Assembly (NCBI GenBank): GCA_965153455.1
Contig: OZ234496.1
Location: forward strand, 2,356,001-2,420,000
Length of the DNA: 64,000 nt
Direction: 5' to 3'
Origin: Sphagnum compactum
Taxonomy: Eukaryota; Bryophyta; Sphagnopsida; Sphagnales
The notes under the pieces are model-generated. The model was not told the origin of the DNA and made no database searches. It saw only the letters and a program-made list of their open reading frames with translations. Positions 11,701 to 24,526 of this stretch are shown here, one piece after another. The position numbers and the translations under genes were made by a program. Every line of letters begins with the position of its first letter. Within the stretch, counting starts at the first letter, position 1.

Positions 11701-14700
11701 CAAATTTCTGACAACACAATAGAAAGTGCATCATAATTCTAAAACGAAGATAGTCCATGCTCTTTCTACTACCTGTGTATTGTCCATTCGCAATGCCACG
11801 CGCAAGGCATCAGGGTACTTCTCAAACTTACAATAAAGTTGATAGGCAATGTCCAGCACCAACGTATCATCAGGCTCTGGAACATAACTACACCAACAGT
11901 ATAATCATAACCCCATCTTAGTTAACTGCCACAATAGCAACACTGAAGCAACACAATTTGCCATATTGGTAGACAAAAAGAGTGGGTTAGTCTGGAATGT
12001 ATAACCCCGAGCAAATACACCAGAGATAAAGTGTTCCAAAAAAAAAGGACTATCAATCATGTAGTGGAGAAAAAACCTGGCAAAACTGGTTAGGTAGGAG
12101 CAGGTACGCTTATAATTGCCCTTGTCAATGTGCTCTATCAACAGATCCAGGCTCTCAACCTATATGGCAATGTGAAACTAGAAAAATATCACTCTTTGCT
12201 CAAAATCTCCACCTGCTCAACCTGTCGCTGAGTGCATATGTAAAGGAGATTCAAGCACTGGGAGGAGATTAATCCAAAACACAACATGCTAAGTGAATAC
12301 TCATAGATACCAGCTGCTGCTAGTTTGACTGTGAAGATCTTCCTGGTCTGTGAGGGCAAGTCTTAAGCATACTGTCTGCTCTTGGATCCTTACATGTCAG
12401 ACTCAGAAAATATAACTGTACAGAAAAGAAACACAAAAATCAAAACACCAAAATAAACTATCTGATATGGAGTCCATCCTAAGAACAAGGATGACTTCTA
12501 CCTTCAAAAGATAGAACATTCCAGCTAAACCAGGTGTGCTTCTGTACCTCCATAAGAAGATCAACTGCCTCTGGCTCTGCATTATGCTGCAATTCATCAA
12601 ACATTGCCCATAGTGAGAGAGACCACAGAAAGTACTGCAAATAAAGAATGCAGAGCACAAACAATAAAGACAGTTCCACACACAGACAAACATATAACAG
12701 GTTACTCTACAGACAGAAAGGTATCTTCATAAGTACCAAGAATTTCCCAAAATTTTACAATTCAAGTCAACCTGAAAAGCATTGAGGGATGACCCAACAG
12801 AAATGTTATGGGTATTTCAGATCTGACAAAACAATCAGCAAGCACAAAAAGAGGAAACCCCACCCTAAAGAAAAGATAAAGCAAGAGTACAAGACAGAAT
12901 TTCTAGCCTCAAGGCAGCTGCAAAGTTCACACACAGAGCATTTGTCAAATGTTTAAGAGGCCCCTCCATACCTTCACATGAAAAGGAACAATCTGCTTGA
13001 CCAGATCCATAAGGTCATCCACAGGTTGCTCCTCAATCTGCAGTGTTGGGACAAGAGATTTTAATGCACACAGCATCTACATAAGCATCACAAGCTAGGA
13101 GAGAGCAGAATGTGGAATGCAAAGCCCATAAGAAAAAAGTTAACAAAATCCCAAGCCTCACTGTAAATAAATACCTGACGTTGTTGAAACTCATTGCCTA
13201 TCTCTCCAGCCAGGTTCCTGGAGAAAAGAGATTGCAGTGCAAGTTTTTTTAAATGAACACAAGACCATGGTTCTAACAGGCAACCCAGCAAGGATTTCCT
13301 CCCAGGCAGCAAGTCGGGAACTGGCAAAAAACATATAATGACCTCCTTGTCACCCAAACCAGGTCACTTAAGTTTGAACTTCAGATCATAATGTGGACCA
13401 CCTGCTTGAATGAGCTACCATGTATTGCCAGTCAAAGAGGCATAGAGATTAAGTTAAAGAGGCAAGATATCTCACCGGACATACTCGTGACCCCAAGAGC
13501 CTATATCTCCAACTGACCCCTGCAATCTAAAGCGCAAGCTTTCCTGCAAAAGGAATGGTGCATTAACATCATGCACAGTTGTATTGTTCATCATCATTTA
13601 GAGCAGAGAAAATAACAAACACACACATTCTTTAAGAAAGAAATCAGGCCAAACAGTGAAATGAATGACATGTTGAGACTATCCACAGACTTTATCATTC
13701 CCTGAGCATCAATAAATCAGACTGTGTTTCAAGTACCATACCAGCAGTAAATGGAAAACATAGTCTTAAGCAAACTTTAGCAGGAGAAAAGACGAGAGTA
13801 TGAAAAGACAAAGGCTGAGGCCAGGTACAACTGTAGGAGTTTATGTTGGATTACTTAGCTCTTATTCTGGGAGACTTCTATATTTGAATGACTTCAAACT
13901 TTCAGTGCATGGGGAAAAAAAATGAAGATTCATTTCCAGATTATTATTCTGGTGGATGATTGCCTGGGATCTCAGACTCTCTCTAAGACCACAGTAGTTG
14001 TCCCCTGTTTGTTGGACAACACAGTTCAATTTTGAAAAGGAAAAACTGCACAATCCAAAAGATTGATTGATGAAGTTGCAGAGAAATCTCCACAACAACA
14101 ATTGAAGGTAACACGACAATGAGTGCAGTCATAACCCCATGAGAGTCGCTCACAAAGTGACAGACCATCACCTTCATCACGAACGGCAGTGACGAGCTGC
14201 CATGACTACCCACTGAGTTCATCAGCTCCCAACAGTGGGTGTAGATAAGCATATAATAATCTTCCCAAAAACTTGGGCAAACCATTAAACAAAATCTGCG
14301 TCCTGAGTTTCTGTTGCCTTTCCGGAAGCAATGGGAAGACTCAGACGTGATGTTGGCTAGCACTCAAGAGACATTGCTAATCAAAAAAGTCAACAGTGTC
14401 CTCATTCAAGCTGCCACAAGCTTCTTAAGGAAAGAGCTTTTATTTCATTTTAGCATGTCCCTGTATACACAAGCATCTATGCCTAAAAGACATAGAGGCC
14501 TATATATAGGGTAGTGGTTGGGGCCTCCTGCACCCTGAACATATCCTTTAAGCACACCACTGGTGACTACTTGGATGCAGAACATCCGCTAAAGCCACTA
14601 GAAAAAGATTGACAAATATCAGAACACCTACTAAACATTCTGACGTTTGTCAAAGTTGCACCAGTCTACAGAAAGACTTCAAAAGAAGAGTTGCAACGAC

Positions 14701-16564
14701 TTTTCTGTTGGCCAGCAACACCTGGAACATCCACAATCTTCTTTTGCACACTCCACACACACCAAGCTATCTACAGCACTGACATCAAGTGGGTGAACTA
14801 ATCTCATGTATTCTAAGTATCAGACGTGGTGCATTTCTAGTTACACATTTTGTGGCAGGTATCATTTTGACATGAGAAGAAAGAAGAACAATGCTCCCTC
14901 TGCTATATCGTTTCTAAAATCCTCCTGAAGTAACCAAGTTCCAATATGTAGACAAACTCCATCATTGCTGGGTGTGTTAGAACTCATCTAGCATATACTT
15001 ATCGATGACTGGACACCACAACCTCTTTCAAGGTGCCATGCATGGCCCAAACCCTAGGCTGCTTGACTGATGATTGGCTAGCAAAACCATTTGAGCATAT
15101 GTCAATCAGGTAGAAAACACAATCATTGGATCAGGACATCAACTTACTCTATCTCCATCTTCTGACATGGTGAGGGCAAGTACAGAGATGACATCCGCCA
15201 GGTATCTCTGTCAAGCACACAAAATACTCATCAGCCCCTCAACCAATTCTCTGCCAAAAAGGCTCCCACACATGGATTGGTAAACACAGGACCTAACAGG
15301 CTCATTACTCCTGGTCGATTCAGACTGGAGATCTTATGACCAAAACAGACCAAAGGATTTCAAAGGTTCACCACATTTACCTTCAACTCTGAGTTGACCA
15401 TCTTCTCATAATAACTCTTCAGTGCACCATAATGTGGTCTAAGGAACTTCAATGGCTTGGGAACAGACGTCATTGAGCTTGTAGCTGTCCTGATTTCTTC
15501 CCTGCAAGAAACTCCCACAAAGAAATGAGTGCCCTAATCCAGAAGGTAGAAAGACGGCAACATGCTCAACAGAGTTCGGGAGGATATCATCAGAAGAAGA
15601 TGCCCCAAAACAAAGACACACACCTGGTCTTTTTCTCTTTCAGCAGGACCTCTCAAATCGGTATGTGTAACTAGGTGCTGCATTGCATCAATTCAAAGAT
15701 CTAAAGGATATGGGCCCAAGAGAAGTGCTGTTGAGTAACATTACCGCATAGCTTCGAGTGCCATTTTTTGTATTGCAGGATCTACATCCTGCACTCTCTC
15801 CACATATAGCTCAAGTTGTTGCTTCAAGGCTTGGTCCTCCTCTGACTGTAAACAGGTTACAAATAACTTGGGTCACAACACGCATGAGCTTTAGACATCA
15901 TCATACTTGTGGCAACAGCATGAACAATTGCACCAACCAATTACAAATGAACACCGAAGGACAAAACAGACAACAAAAAGGACCAGACCATCATCATCAT
16001 CACACAACCTTCGTGAAAGGGGGACAATTTCTGCATGAAAATGAGACCTGTCTGCTCTCCTGTGCACAACTATCAGGTACATATTTAGACTCACAACAAA
16101 CCTTCGAAAACCCTTGTAACCCTCAGCAACCCTAAAACTCCTCCCAAGCTCAAAATGTTCGTTACTTACTCTCGGAGAAACTCAACTCTAGTCCTGCCAC
16201 ACGTCTCTATAATATTTGTGAGCTACAGAAGAAGGGAAGAAACTAGGGTTCCAGATGTTCCGGAAACAGAACAAGTCTCGATTAGGGTTTGAGGCGAGTC
16301 AGCAGCTGCAAAAAAAAACTTCTTGTATAGCAAAAGCCGGAAGAGAAGAAGAATGCCGCAGTTCTCGTAGAGCATAAAAGAGCCAACAGAGTTGCATAGC
16401 AATCAAGCAAGCAAGCCAAGCAAAGGAACACATCGTACCAGATCCTCATCCTTCTTTTCATCTTTCTTCTTCTTGGCGTCCTTGACGACGGACTTGGAAG
16501 AAGGCGGAGGAGGCTGTGCATCGTGGTCCATCTCATGGATTTCCTTGGGATGCTCCGGCGCCAT
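5736..16564 (-). CDS. RPN1: 26S proteasome regulatory subunit RPN1 (25 coding exons)
   Basis: RPN1 is the large non-ATPase base subunit of the 19S particle. It docks ubiquitin receptors, shuttle factors and a deubiquitinase beside the ATPase ring. Reading the minus strand, the exons are 16564-16439, 15845-15745, 15501-15381, 15207-15148, 13543-13476, 13217-13175, 13037-12972, 12586-12548, 12159-12077, 11887-11773, 11376-11302, 11068-10910, 10664-10557, 10015-9908, 9706-9566, 9347-9243, 8858-8637, 8408-8295, 7801-7586, 7384-7325, 7062-6949, 6833-6748, 6593-6485, 6151-5973 and 5820-5736. All junctions are GT-AG and stay in frame: 2703 nt, 900 residues, against about 890 in Arabidopsis. The N-terminus is Lys/Asp-rich ([11 protein letters not shown], to residue 41). 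Proteasome/cyclosome repeats lie at about 425-790 ([46 protein letters not shown]-like [12 protein letters not shown]). The C-terminal domain includes [18 protein letters not shown]. Exon 8 is only 39 nt, and the exon 9 donor (GTTTTT) is weak. The call is certain; single boundaries rest on motifs and protein similarity. Confidence 0.96.
14065..14480. repeat. Interspersed repeat family R, copy 2, in the largest RPN1 intron
   Basis: This is the longest copy of the family. It sits within the 1604-bp intron 13544-15147, by far the largest of the gene. The CCCACTG/CAGTGGG hairpin is intact at 14209-14239. Its right part shares CTCATTCAAGCTGCCACAAG with copy 3 but not with copy 1, so copy 1 is either shorter or more decayed. 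A TATA-like CTATATATAG occurs soon after its right end, near 14500-14512. The placement suggests insertion into the intron, but the ends are not defined. Confidence 0.75.
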
Positions 16565-16690
16565 CGCTCTGTTTTTGAGCCACGCGAATTAGCGACGACC
16601 AAGAAGAGGAGCAACGAAACCAGACTATTCCCTAAGGAGCCAGAAAAACACTCTCCACTGCAACAGCAACAAATGGAGCCGTAAACCCTA
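16565..16690 (-). promoter_or_regulatory. RPN1 upstream and 5' leader region
   Basis: This short interval lies between the RPN1 start codon and the neighbouring minisatellite. The initiation context on the minus strand is GAGCGATGGCG, with G at +4. No clear TATA box is visible, as is common for housekeeping genes. The core promoter probably lies here or within the adjacent repeat array. This is inferred from position only. Confidence 0.3.
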
Positions 16691-17066
16691 ACATGGGGAA
16701 CTCATAGAGAACACTAGGAGAACAGAATCAACTAGAATCACCCCAACATGGGGAACTCATAGAGAACATTAGGGGAACTGAATCAAATAGAATCACGCCA
16801 ACATGGAGAGGAACTCATAAAGAACATCATGGGAACAGAATCAATTAGATTCACCTCAGCATGGGGAACTCACAGCGAACACTAGGGGGAACAGAATCAA
16901 CTACTTTGACCTCAACAAAGGGAACTCATAGAGAACATTAGGGGAACAGAATCAACTAGATTCACCTCAGCATGGGAAACTCATAGAGAACATTAGGGGA
17001 ACAGAATCAACTAGATTCACCTCAGCATGGGGAACTCATAGAGAACATTGGAGGAACGGAATTGGG
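16691..17066. repeat. 55-bp minisatellite upstream of RPN1, 7 copies
   Basis: Seven tandem units of about 55-58 bp, each close to CATGGGGAACTCATAGAGAAC followed by TAGGGGAACAGAATCAACTAG and ATTCACCTCAGC. The array starts about 130 bp upstream of the RPN1 start codon, in what should be its promoter region. Confidence 0.9.
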
Positions 17067-20000
17067 AACATGTTGTGCGGGTATATTATGTCTGATATAT
17101 CCTAGGGTAAGGGTATATATAATTTCAATTTATTTACCCAGTGGGTAAGGGTATATTATGGAAATTTTTTTTGGGAAATCCTGCCTAGTTCTGGCGACCT
17201 ACAGGAACAGACTGTCTAAATCTGGCGACTTCTAAGTTTTTTTTTGGTCAAGATATATGGCGATTTTTTTTTTAAAAAAATCTCAAAAATCCCTTTGTTG
17301 GATTCGCCAGCCCTTTTTTTTTTTCTTTCGCCAGGTTGCGAAATCTCGCCCCAAAAAAAAAAAAAACAAGAAAATTAAATTAAATTTTTAATTAAATTTT
17401 TTTTTTAAAGGAGCCACATTGATTGGCCCATCACCAATTTACTTCGAACATTGGCTAGACTTCACTAGAAGCACCCCCTTTTACAACTTATATACATGAA
17501 AGTTGAACTATGTCCCAAGAATATGGAATACAATTGAGATGTTATTGGGAACCGTTTGGGAACATGTTTCGAACTTGATAGGAACACCTTGGGATTAAAG
17601 GGGGAAAAAAATCCCCCCATCCTCCCCCTCCCCCAAAAAACCCCAAATAAATAAATAAATAAATAAATACCTGTTTAAATGCATAATGAGACTTCCCATA
17701 TGATAGTCCAACTAGTTATTGGCCAATGATCATTTCTATTTGTGATTGTTCATTTTTTGTTGATTGTAGGTTGATACAAATTTTTGACTACAAAAAGTCT
17801 ATTGAGCTTAAGTGTTTGGAAAATACATTTAATTGTATTTAATATGTTTAAAAATGTATTTTTTTCAATTATTTTTTATATAGAAAAATACATTTTTTTC
17901 GTGCCAACCTCCAAAATATGGTAGTTCACCAATGAACATCTACCATGTGTCATAATCCACCCAATAATTAAATATTCAACAGTGTGGGTGGCACATTGCT
18001 ACGTTTTCATCCATTGGGATTTTTGTGATCAAATTGTGTAAGCATCATTAAAACTCACTAATCAATTTTCATTGCAAATATCCTCCTTTGCCTAATGGGG
18101 AATTTTTCATGGATGGCCCATTTTCAATTACTTATTTACATTTACTGTAAGCTATCATGTTTTTAAACTGTATATCCCATTTGTACATCTTTCTCATATT
18201 TATTCACATGTATGTATGTCTTGTCTCATCTATGTTGCATCTATCATGTAAATTATTTTTTTGAAACAAAATTGAAATTTTCTTTGATTTTTTTAACTAG
18301 GATCAAAATTTGAAACCATTTGATTATTATAGCAACAATTTTAGAACATTGTTTCCTCAAATTTGGAATCACATGGATATATATTCTAACAAATTTGAAT
18401 TTTTCTTCCCATAGGATGCCATGTTCTTCTTGTGGATATTATGTTTGTTCAACTATTTCATTCATTTTCACTATGGTTCATCATAAGCTACTTTGGCCTA
18501 GGTTCAAAATTCTTGTTATCCTTCTCATTATTCCGTAGAGCTTGTGTCATTTATTGAATCCATTGTTATGAAAAGATAATCACCAACATTGTGCACCAAT
18601 TTTGTGAATGTCTTACATTGAACAATTTTTTGTTTGAAAACACATGTTCTTTGTCAAAGAAAGTTGCCCCTAGCATCTCCTAACTTCAAGTCCATGGATT
18701 GTGTTTTATTCTTTTGCCTTGTGTTTAGGAATAAACTACAATATCAATTTGCATAGTCTTTTGTGATCATCCCAAAGGAGATAATTATCAAGATGTTCGG
18801 ATTCTTTAAGGTCGTGTGCTTCTTGAACGTCTTTGGGCAAGAGTTCAACACCTTGATCCTACATGAATGAGAAAGTTTGCTTTTGCATTTCAAGTTGTGT
18901 CCCAAACTAACTTTGGACATTTTCAATACTATCAGACATAACTTCTCATAACCTTTGTTGTGAAAATGTATGGCATCATAACTCATGCAAATAAATTTCT
19001 TTAATTTGGTGCAAATGTTGCATCGTCATCAATAGAATGCAAGCAATTCAATTCCCAAACAAAGTTGCCAAACACATCTATTGTTGGCTTTGTGCGAGGA
19101 TCCATATTTGTTCCTATATTTTTGGTAGAGGACGAATTCGTGGATGATGATGAACTTGATATTGAAGAGATAGTGAGTTGTACCCCTATTGATATTCAAC
19201 TTGGCCTCGCCTCACCTTTAGCTCCTCCGGCGAATTTGTTTTAGTTCATTCCCAAAACACCATAGAAAGATGATATTGGTGTTTTGAACAATCTTATGGG
19301 GCTTTGTCCAACATCAAAATTGACTTTAGTAACTTTTGGTTCTTATGTTCCCCCTAACTAGTTGGCACCATGGGCCAATGGCATGGTGTTTTTGATCGTG
19401 TTCAAGCAAATCCAAAAACAAGGGTCACAATTGTAATTGGCTAGCACAATTTGGTTAGCTTTTTAAAATTTGAAGACTCCAAGATTCCATTGTCGTATGA
19501 TGGAAATTTTGAGTTTGAACTTCTTCCATTGAAAGTTGATGAAAATGATATTGCAAGAGCTACCTTTGAAGACATGGGCAACAATGTGGGTTTATGAACA
19601 AATTCATAATTTATGAACAAAGTCAAAATTTTGCATTGTTAGGAATGAAGGAAAAATTGAAGTAATCATCAAATTTCATAGTAGGTGATGCATGGGTGTC
19701 TTCTAGTGTTCATACAACCTTTGTAGTTTTTGCGTTATGCACAACACCAATAACAATTTCATTTGGTAAGGTTGATTTGACAAACTTCCATAAAAAGGCT
19801 TTTATTGTGGTGGTAGCTTCAAATGTTCATTTTGTCATGTCCTTCCCCTATGCATTAATTGTTGCTTTATGAAACTATTCTTGGTCACAACCACTTCCAC
19901 CTTAACTTGAGTAGTTGTTCACATTAAATTCCATAATCACATTCTAGATTGTTCCAACATCATGACATTGGACAAAAGGAGAGAAGAGATGATTACGAAG

Positions 20001-23000
20001 GCAATGCAAGAAAAGCCAAAAATGTTTCATGTTGTTATAACAATGCGTGTTATAAATAATATTGGGATGGAGAAAGTCTCGATGAATTTTTGAAGCTCTT
20101 ACCTTGATGACAAGAACATGGTTGTTCTCCTTGGCAAGTTCGTTATTGTTGCAAGTCCCAACATTTAAAATGTTATAAATAAGGTGAAGGAAAGGTTGGT
20201 CCTTGATGTTTTGGAAATAAAACATCGTTTAGTCCATGATTTTGTCCATAATAATGTGTTTGTAGGTCAAGAAACAATATAGGTGTCTCATTCTTTAAGA
20301 CATCCACAAGGCGTCAAGGCTTTGGCATGGATTTTGTAAGGTGTGAGTCAAATGGGGACCTCAATAACATCTTGGTGTTTTTCAACCACTTCAAACACAT
20401 ATGTGGTTGGACAACTCTTTGCCATCCATGTGTATGACTCATTTTAAGTGTCACACAACATTTTGGTAATGTAAAAAATGAATTTTAGTGCTACACAACA
20501 CTTTGGTTGTGCAAACAAACGAACCTTAGTGTTGCACAAAGTTTCGACAATGCGAAAAAAAAGTTACAAAGGCTATCAGTGAAATTGTCATCGAAACCAT
20601 AATGCATGGAAAGGGCGTTGATCTCAATGAAATGATTGTTTTCAAATAACCAAATGGAAAACTACATGAAGGGAACTCGAATTGCTCATATAGGATCACA
20701 TACACAAACAAAGTTTGATGCTAAATCCTCCTCCCTCCATTCTTACTTCACAATTTGTTTTCCCATGTTGGTTGCTCTTCCGCAACTCCTCGCCCATCCT
20801 TGGAAAACAACGCCCTTGCATCCACACCTAGATGCTCCATTCCACTTGGGACACTAGGTCGTGCATTTTCCCCTTATAGTGTGTTGATGCCAACTCCATT
20901 TAATTCACACCCACCTACTTGTGCTACAACATTTACATTCCACCCAAGTGCATTGAATAGTGCCCATCCACCCACATTGCTTGGGCCATCCACACATTTT
21001 GGGTAGTTGAACCCTCTAAAAATCCTCAAGTTCTAGAATCCCTTTCAATGCCATCAAGAGTTTCCCAAGACAAACAATTAGTTGTGGAAGTTAATGTGAA
21101 TGATAAATAATATCACATTTGGCAAATGACACCTAAGTATAAGGGAATTTGTTGGGCATCTAGGGATTAACCTCATGAATGATGTTTAACCCTAACAACC
21201 AATATCCACAATTTTCACAATGGTTGTCCAACTTTGTGCTTTCATGCAACAATGAAAACCTTTTGCAAGATTTTATAAAAAACACACCATTTTTTTTTGG
21301 TGCCAATGACATCTGCCAATGTGTAACAACACTTGTTTTTGAATGGATCCAAAAGGCCCCAACTCACCTTCATGTGTGGCCAATGCAACTTGGAACCAAC
21401 TTCATTTAGGAAAAAAATGATGAACTTATGAGGGCTAGGTTCGTGCTAGGTGGGCCTCAAGGCCCTACTTCAACCAACAATGTCCGATGGACCTAATTTT
21501 GGGAACCTCCACTTGGGAGGCATTCTTGTTGGCACAAGGGAAAATGCCTATCAAAACACAACATCAATGATTACAATCAAATCCAAATTAAACAATCAAA
21601 AAGATCACTCAACCAAAGTACTATGCTTTGAGGAGTTAGATGCACCCTATATAGACTAAGTTTACACTTTATAGATTCAAGGAGATGTGTACAATGTTTC
21701 CATTTCCCAAGAACTAGCATGTACATGCCTTGATTGGAATCCTTGCAAGCTTACAACACTACATAATTTTTCTCCTTGCAATCATTTGTATTGGATATAC
21801 AACACTCACCTTTAGTGCGACATTGAAAATTCTATCCATTAAAGAACTTTGATAATCAAAGAAGTGGAAAAAATTATGAATAGAAATTTAGTTCCGCACA
21901 GACATTGAATGTTATGTGTTCTTGATTTGCATTTTTGTCACTTTTGTCCCACCCCATAGGACAATGAAATCCATGTAGGTTTAGGCTAACAAGTGTATTT
22001 CTTAGCAATAGGTTGAATACACCAATATGTGTTTTGTGATGGCTATAGGTAATACAATTTTGTATGGACCCCAACTTTAAACAAGCCCCAATGCCAACAA
22101 ATGTTTCGATGATACTACAATTCCCTACATCCTCATACTATACATGTCTATGGGCTATGATTGTATGTTAATATTAGTTCACCAATTGGTGGGTGTTCAT
22201 TTACAAACACACATTTTTTTGGTCCACGAAATATTACTTGCACAAAAATTTGTTTCACCACCTTGTGGGTCTATGGAGGCTATAAGGACGATTTGGTTAG
22301 ATGAGTGGAAGTCCCAAAACAACATTCATTTTCTCATATAAGAAAAATAATGATGAAAAATATTTTCACTATATTGCAAATTTTGGTTATTTGCCAACAA
22401 ACACCAACCATGTTTTCATCCATGAGCACTTGCCAATTTTTAAAAATTAAAAACACACTTGTTGTTTGTTAATGGATACATTTCAAAATTTGAAAATCAC
22501 ACTTCAAAAGTTGGATGTTGGCCAACAAACAACCCCCCCATTGTCCTATCATTCCAAAGTCAATGAAAAACCTTATTCAAGGCTCATGGTTGATACTATT
22601 ATTTGCCACCAAACACCATTCTAAGTTGTTGAACATACATTTAAATTTGTCAAGGAACATTAGGCACATTAAACCATCATAATGCAGGTAAGACAATATT
22701 ATTTCATTATGAATAACAAATTCATTTTCACACTAGAAGACTTATTTGTCATGGATCAAAAAAATCATGTTCCCATGTCGGCTAATGCGATGTTCTAATT
22801 CTAGTGACATCAAGTTCCATTTTGATGATGTCATGTTCATGCATGGGAACCCAAGATTCCCAAGGCATCCAAGTCTTTCCAATTTTTGAATGATGTAGAT
22901 TGCCATCCACATTAGCATGGGGCTATCGCAATTCTAAACCTTTGACCACTAGATGGTCATTCTCTTAAATGGGCACCACATTAACATTGCCATGCCATCA

Positions 23001-24523
23001 TTGTGTCACATCATCCTTGCAATGTCATCAATTTTGACATGTTAATACCATGTTAAAATTGCCATGTCAGCACCATGTCACCTATTGCCACATCAACGCC
23101 ATGTCACATATTGTCACCACTAAATTCCACATTAACATCATGTCACATCACCAATATTCAGCATCAATGCCATGTCACATAATGCCACATCATCAATATT
23201 CCACATCAATGCCATGTCATTTATTGCCACATCACCAATATTCCACATCAATTCCATGTTATGTATTTCCACATCACTAATGTTCCACATTAACACCATG
23301 TTACCTATTGCCACGTCACTAATATTTCACATCAACACCATGTTAACACCATTTCAATGTCAAATACCTTACAGTTGTGAGGGTGTGAAATATTTATAAA
23401 GTTGTGCACACCCCAACCACACCCGCACACCCCCCCCCCCACCCTCAAGAATCCACATCCCAAATACCTCATTGAAAAACGAGAGTTGCATGCATGCTCA
23501 ATATAAATCGAACTTGTCTTTTGCATGGAGATTTTCTAAATTTCATTTAAATAAGTGCCAATTAGTGAGCTATGTGAATAATTTATATGTTAGGAGTGTG
23601 TCAAGAGCAAGTTTTTAATTTTTTTGATGAACCAATGAAAAAGATCTATCACTAAAATAAAATAAAATGTCAAGGTTGTTGCCCCCAATTTAATCAATAT
23701 GAATCACATAAAACATCATTGCATTTTTACTTTTGTATATTTTGGTCCTTCACTGGGTTGAAGAAATCACAGTCCTTAACATCGTAATAATGTTGTAGGA
23801 ACATTAATTTGTAAAATTTGAAATGTACTTTTTAGCTTGTTAGAGTAACTTCCACTAGATGAAAGTTACCCATTAGCTTGTCCCTCCTCATTATCCCTAT
23901 TATTGTAGTGTTGTCATACATTGTCACTATCATGGCAACGCTTATGTAGGAGAAGGGTATGTTGATAGACCCTTTTTATATACATTAAATACCTATATCA
24001 TAACTAATGGGAATTAAAAGGGGAACATAAAAAGGAAAAAAACAAGGAAAAAACTTTTATTTGTTCATTTTAATGAAGTAATCCCAAAAGTAATTATTAT
24101 TTTGTTCATGTGCATTCAAGACCATCATTTTCATAATCACTTGGGGGTTATATTTGATATATCCCATCCAGGTTTTTAGGTAGTGGTTGCCATCCCTACT
24201 TACAACATTTTGCCAGAGATGTGTTGCTTGAGAGGATGTGCTTCCTTCTCCAAAGATTCCTCAAATTCCCTATTTCTCATCTTCCAATTTTCATTCCAAA
24301 ATGACATTATGTCGTTATCTAGCAATCTAATACTACCATCCATATTTTGTGGCAATACATAAAATGCAATGAAACTTACACAAGATATATACTAGATTTA
24401 TCTCATAAGAAACATGAAATATCAATTCCCAAAACAAGGAAAGAAATGCAAGGTTATTACTTGAAGTTGTAGACATTCAACACTTGTAAAGTATTAATAT
24501 CCTTTTATAATGTAAGCCTCTCA
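17067..24523. other. Gene-poor AT-rich interval
   Basis: No gene was recognised here. 17190-17660 holds a low-complexity stretch (GGCGAC, GGGAACATG, long T/A/C runs) that loosely resembles 47790-48020 and may be a dispersed repeat. An (AAAT)n run lies near 17645-17668. Three diverged units of about 40 bp with TTAGTGCTACACAACACTTT occur at 20437-20560. Open frames are short, with no domain similarity I can name. Long in-frame remnants around 19100-21600 hint at old coding material, perhaps transposon-derived, but too decayed to assign. Confidence 0.6.
23060..23350. repeat. 42-bp minisatellite, about 7 copies
   Basis: Tandem units are built from CACATCAATGCCATGTCA, TTATTGCCACATCA and CCAATATTC. 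Divergence between units is moderate. The unit length is a multiple of three, so the array stays open in some frames, which explains the short reading frames seen here. Confidence 0.85.
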
Positions 24524-24526
24524 TCA

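Noticed and set aside
5230-14480. Family R as a C/D-box snoRNA (TGATGA near the hairpin, CTGA further on, on the minus strand)
   Set aside because: The boxes are not flanked by a terminal stem, and the CTGA is lost in copy 2.
22725-22745. Second CACTA-like start (CACTAGAAGACTT)
   Set aside because: There are no subterminal repeats after it and no matching reversed end.
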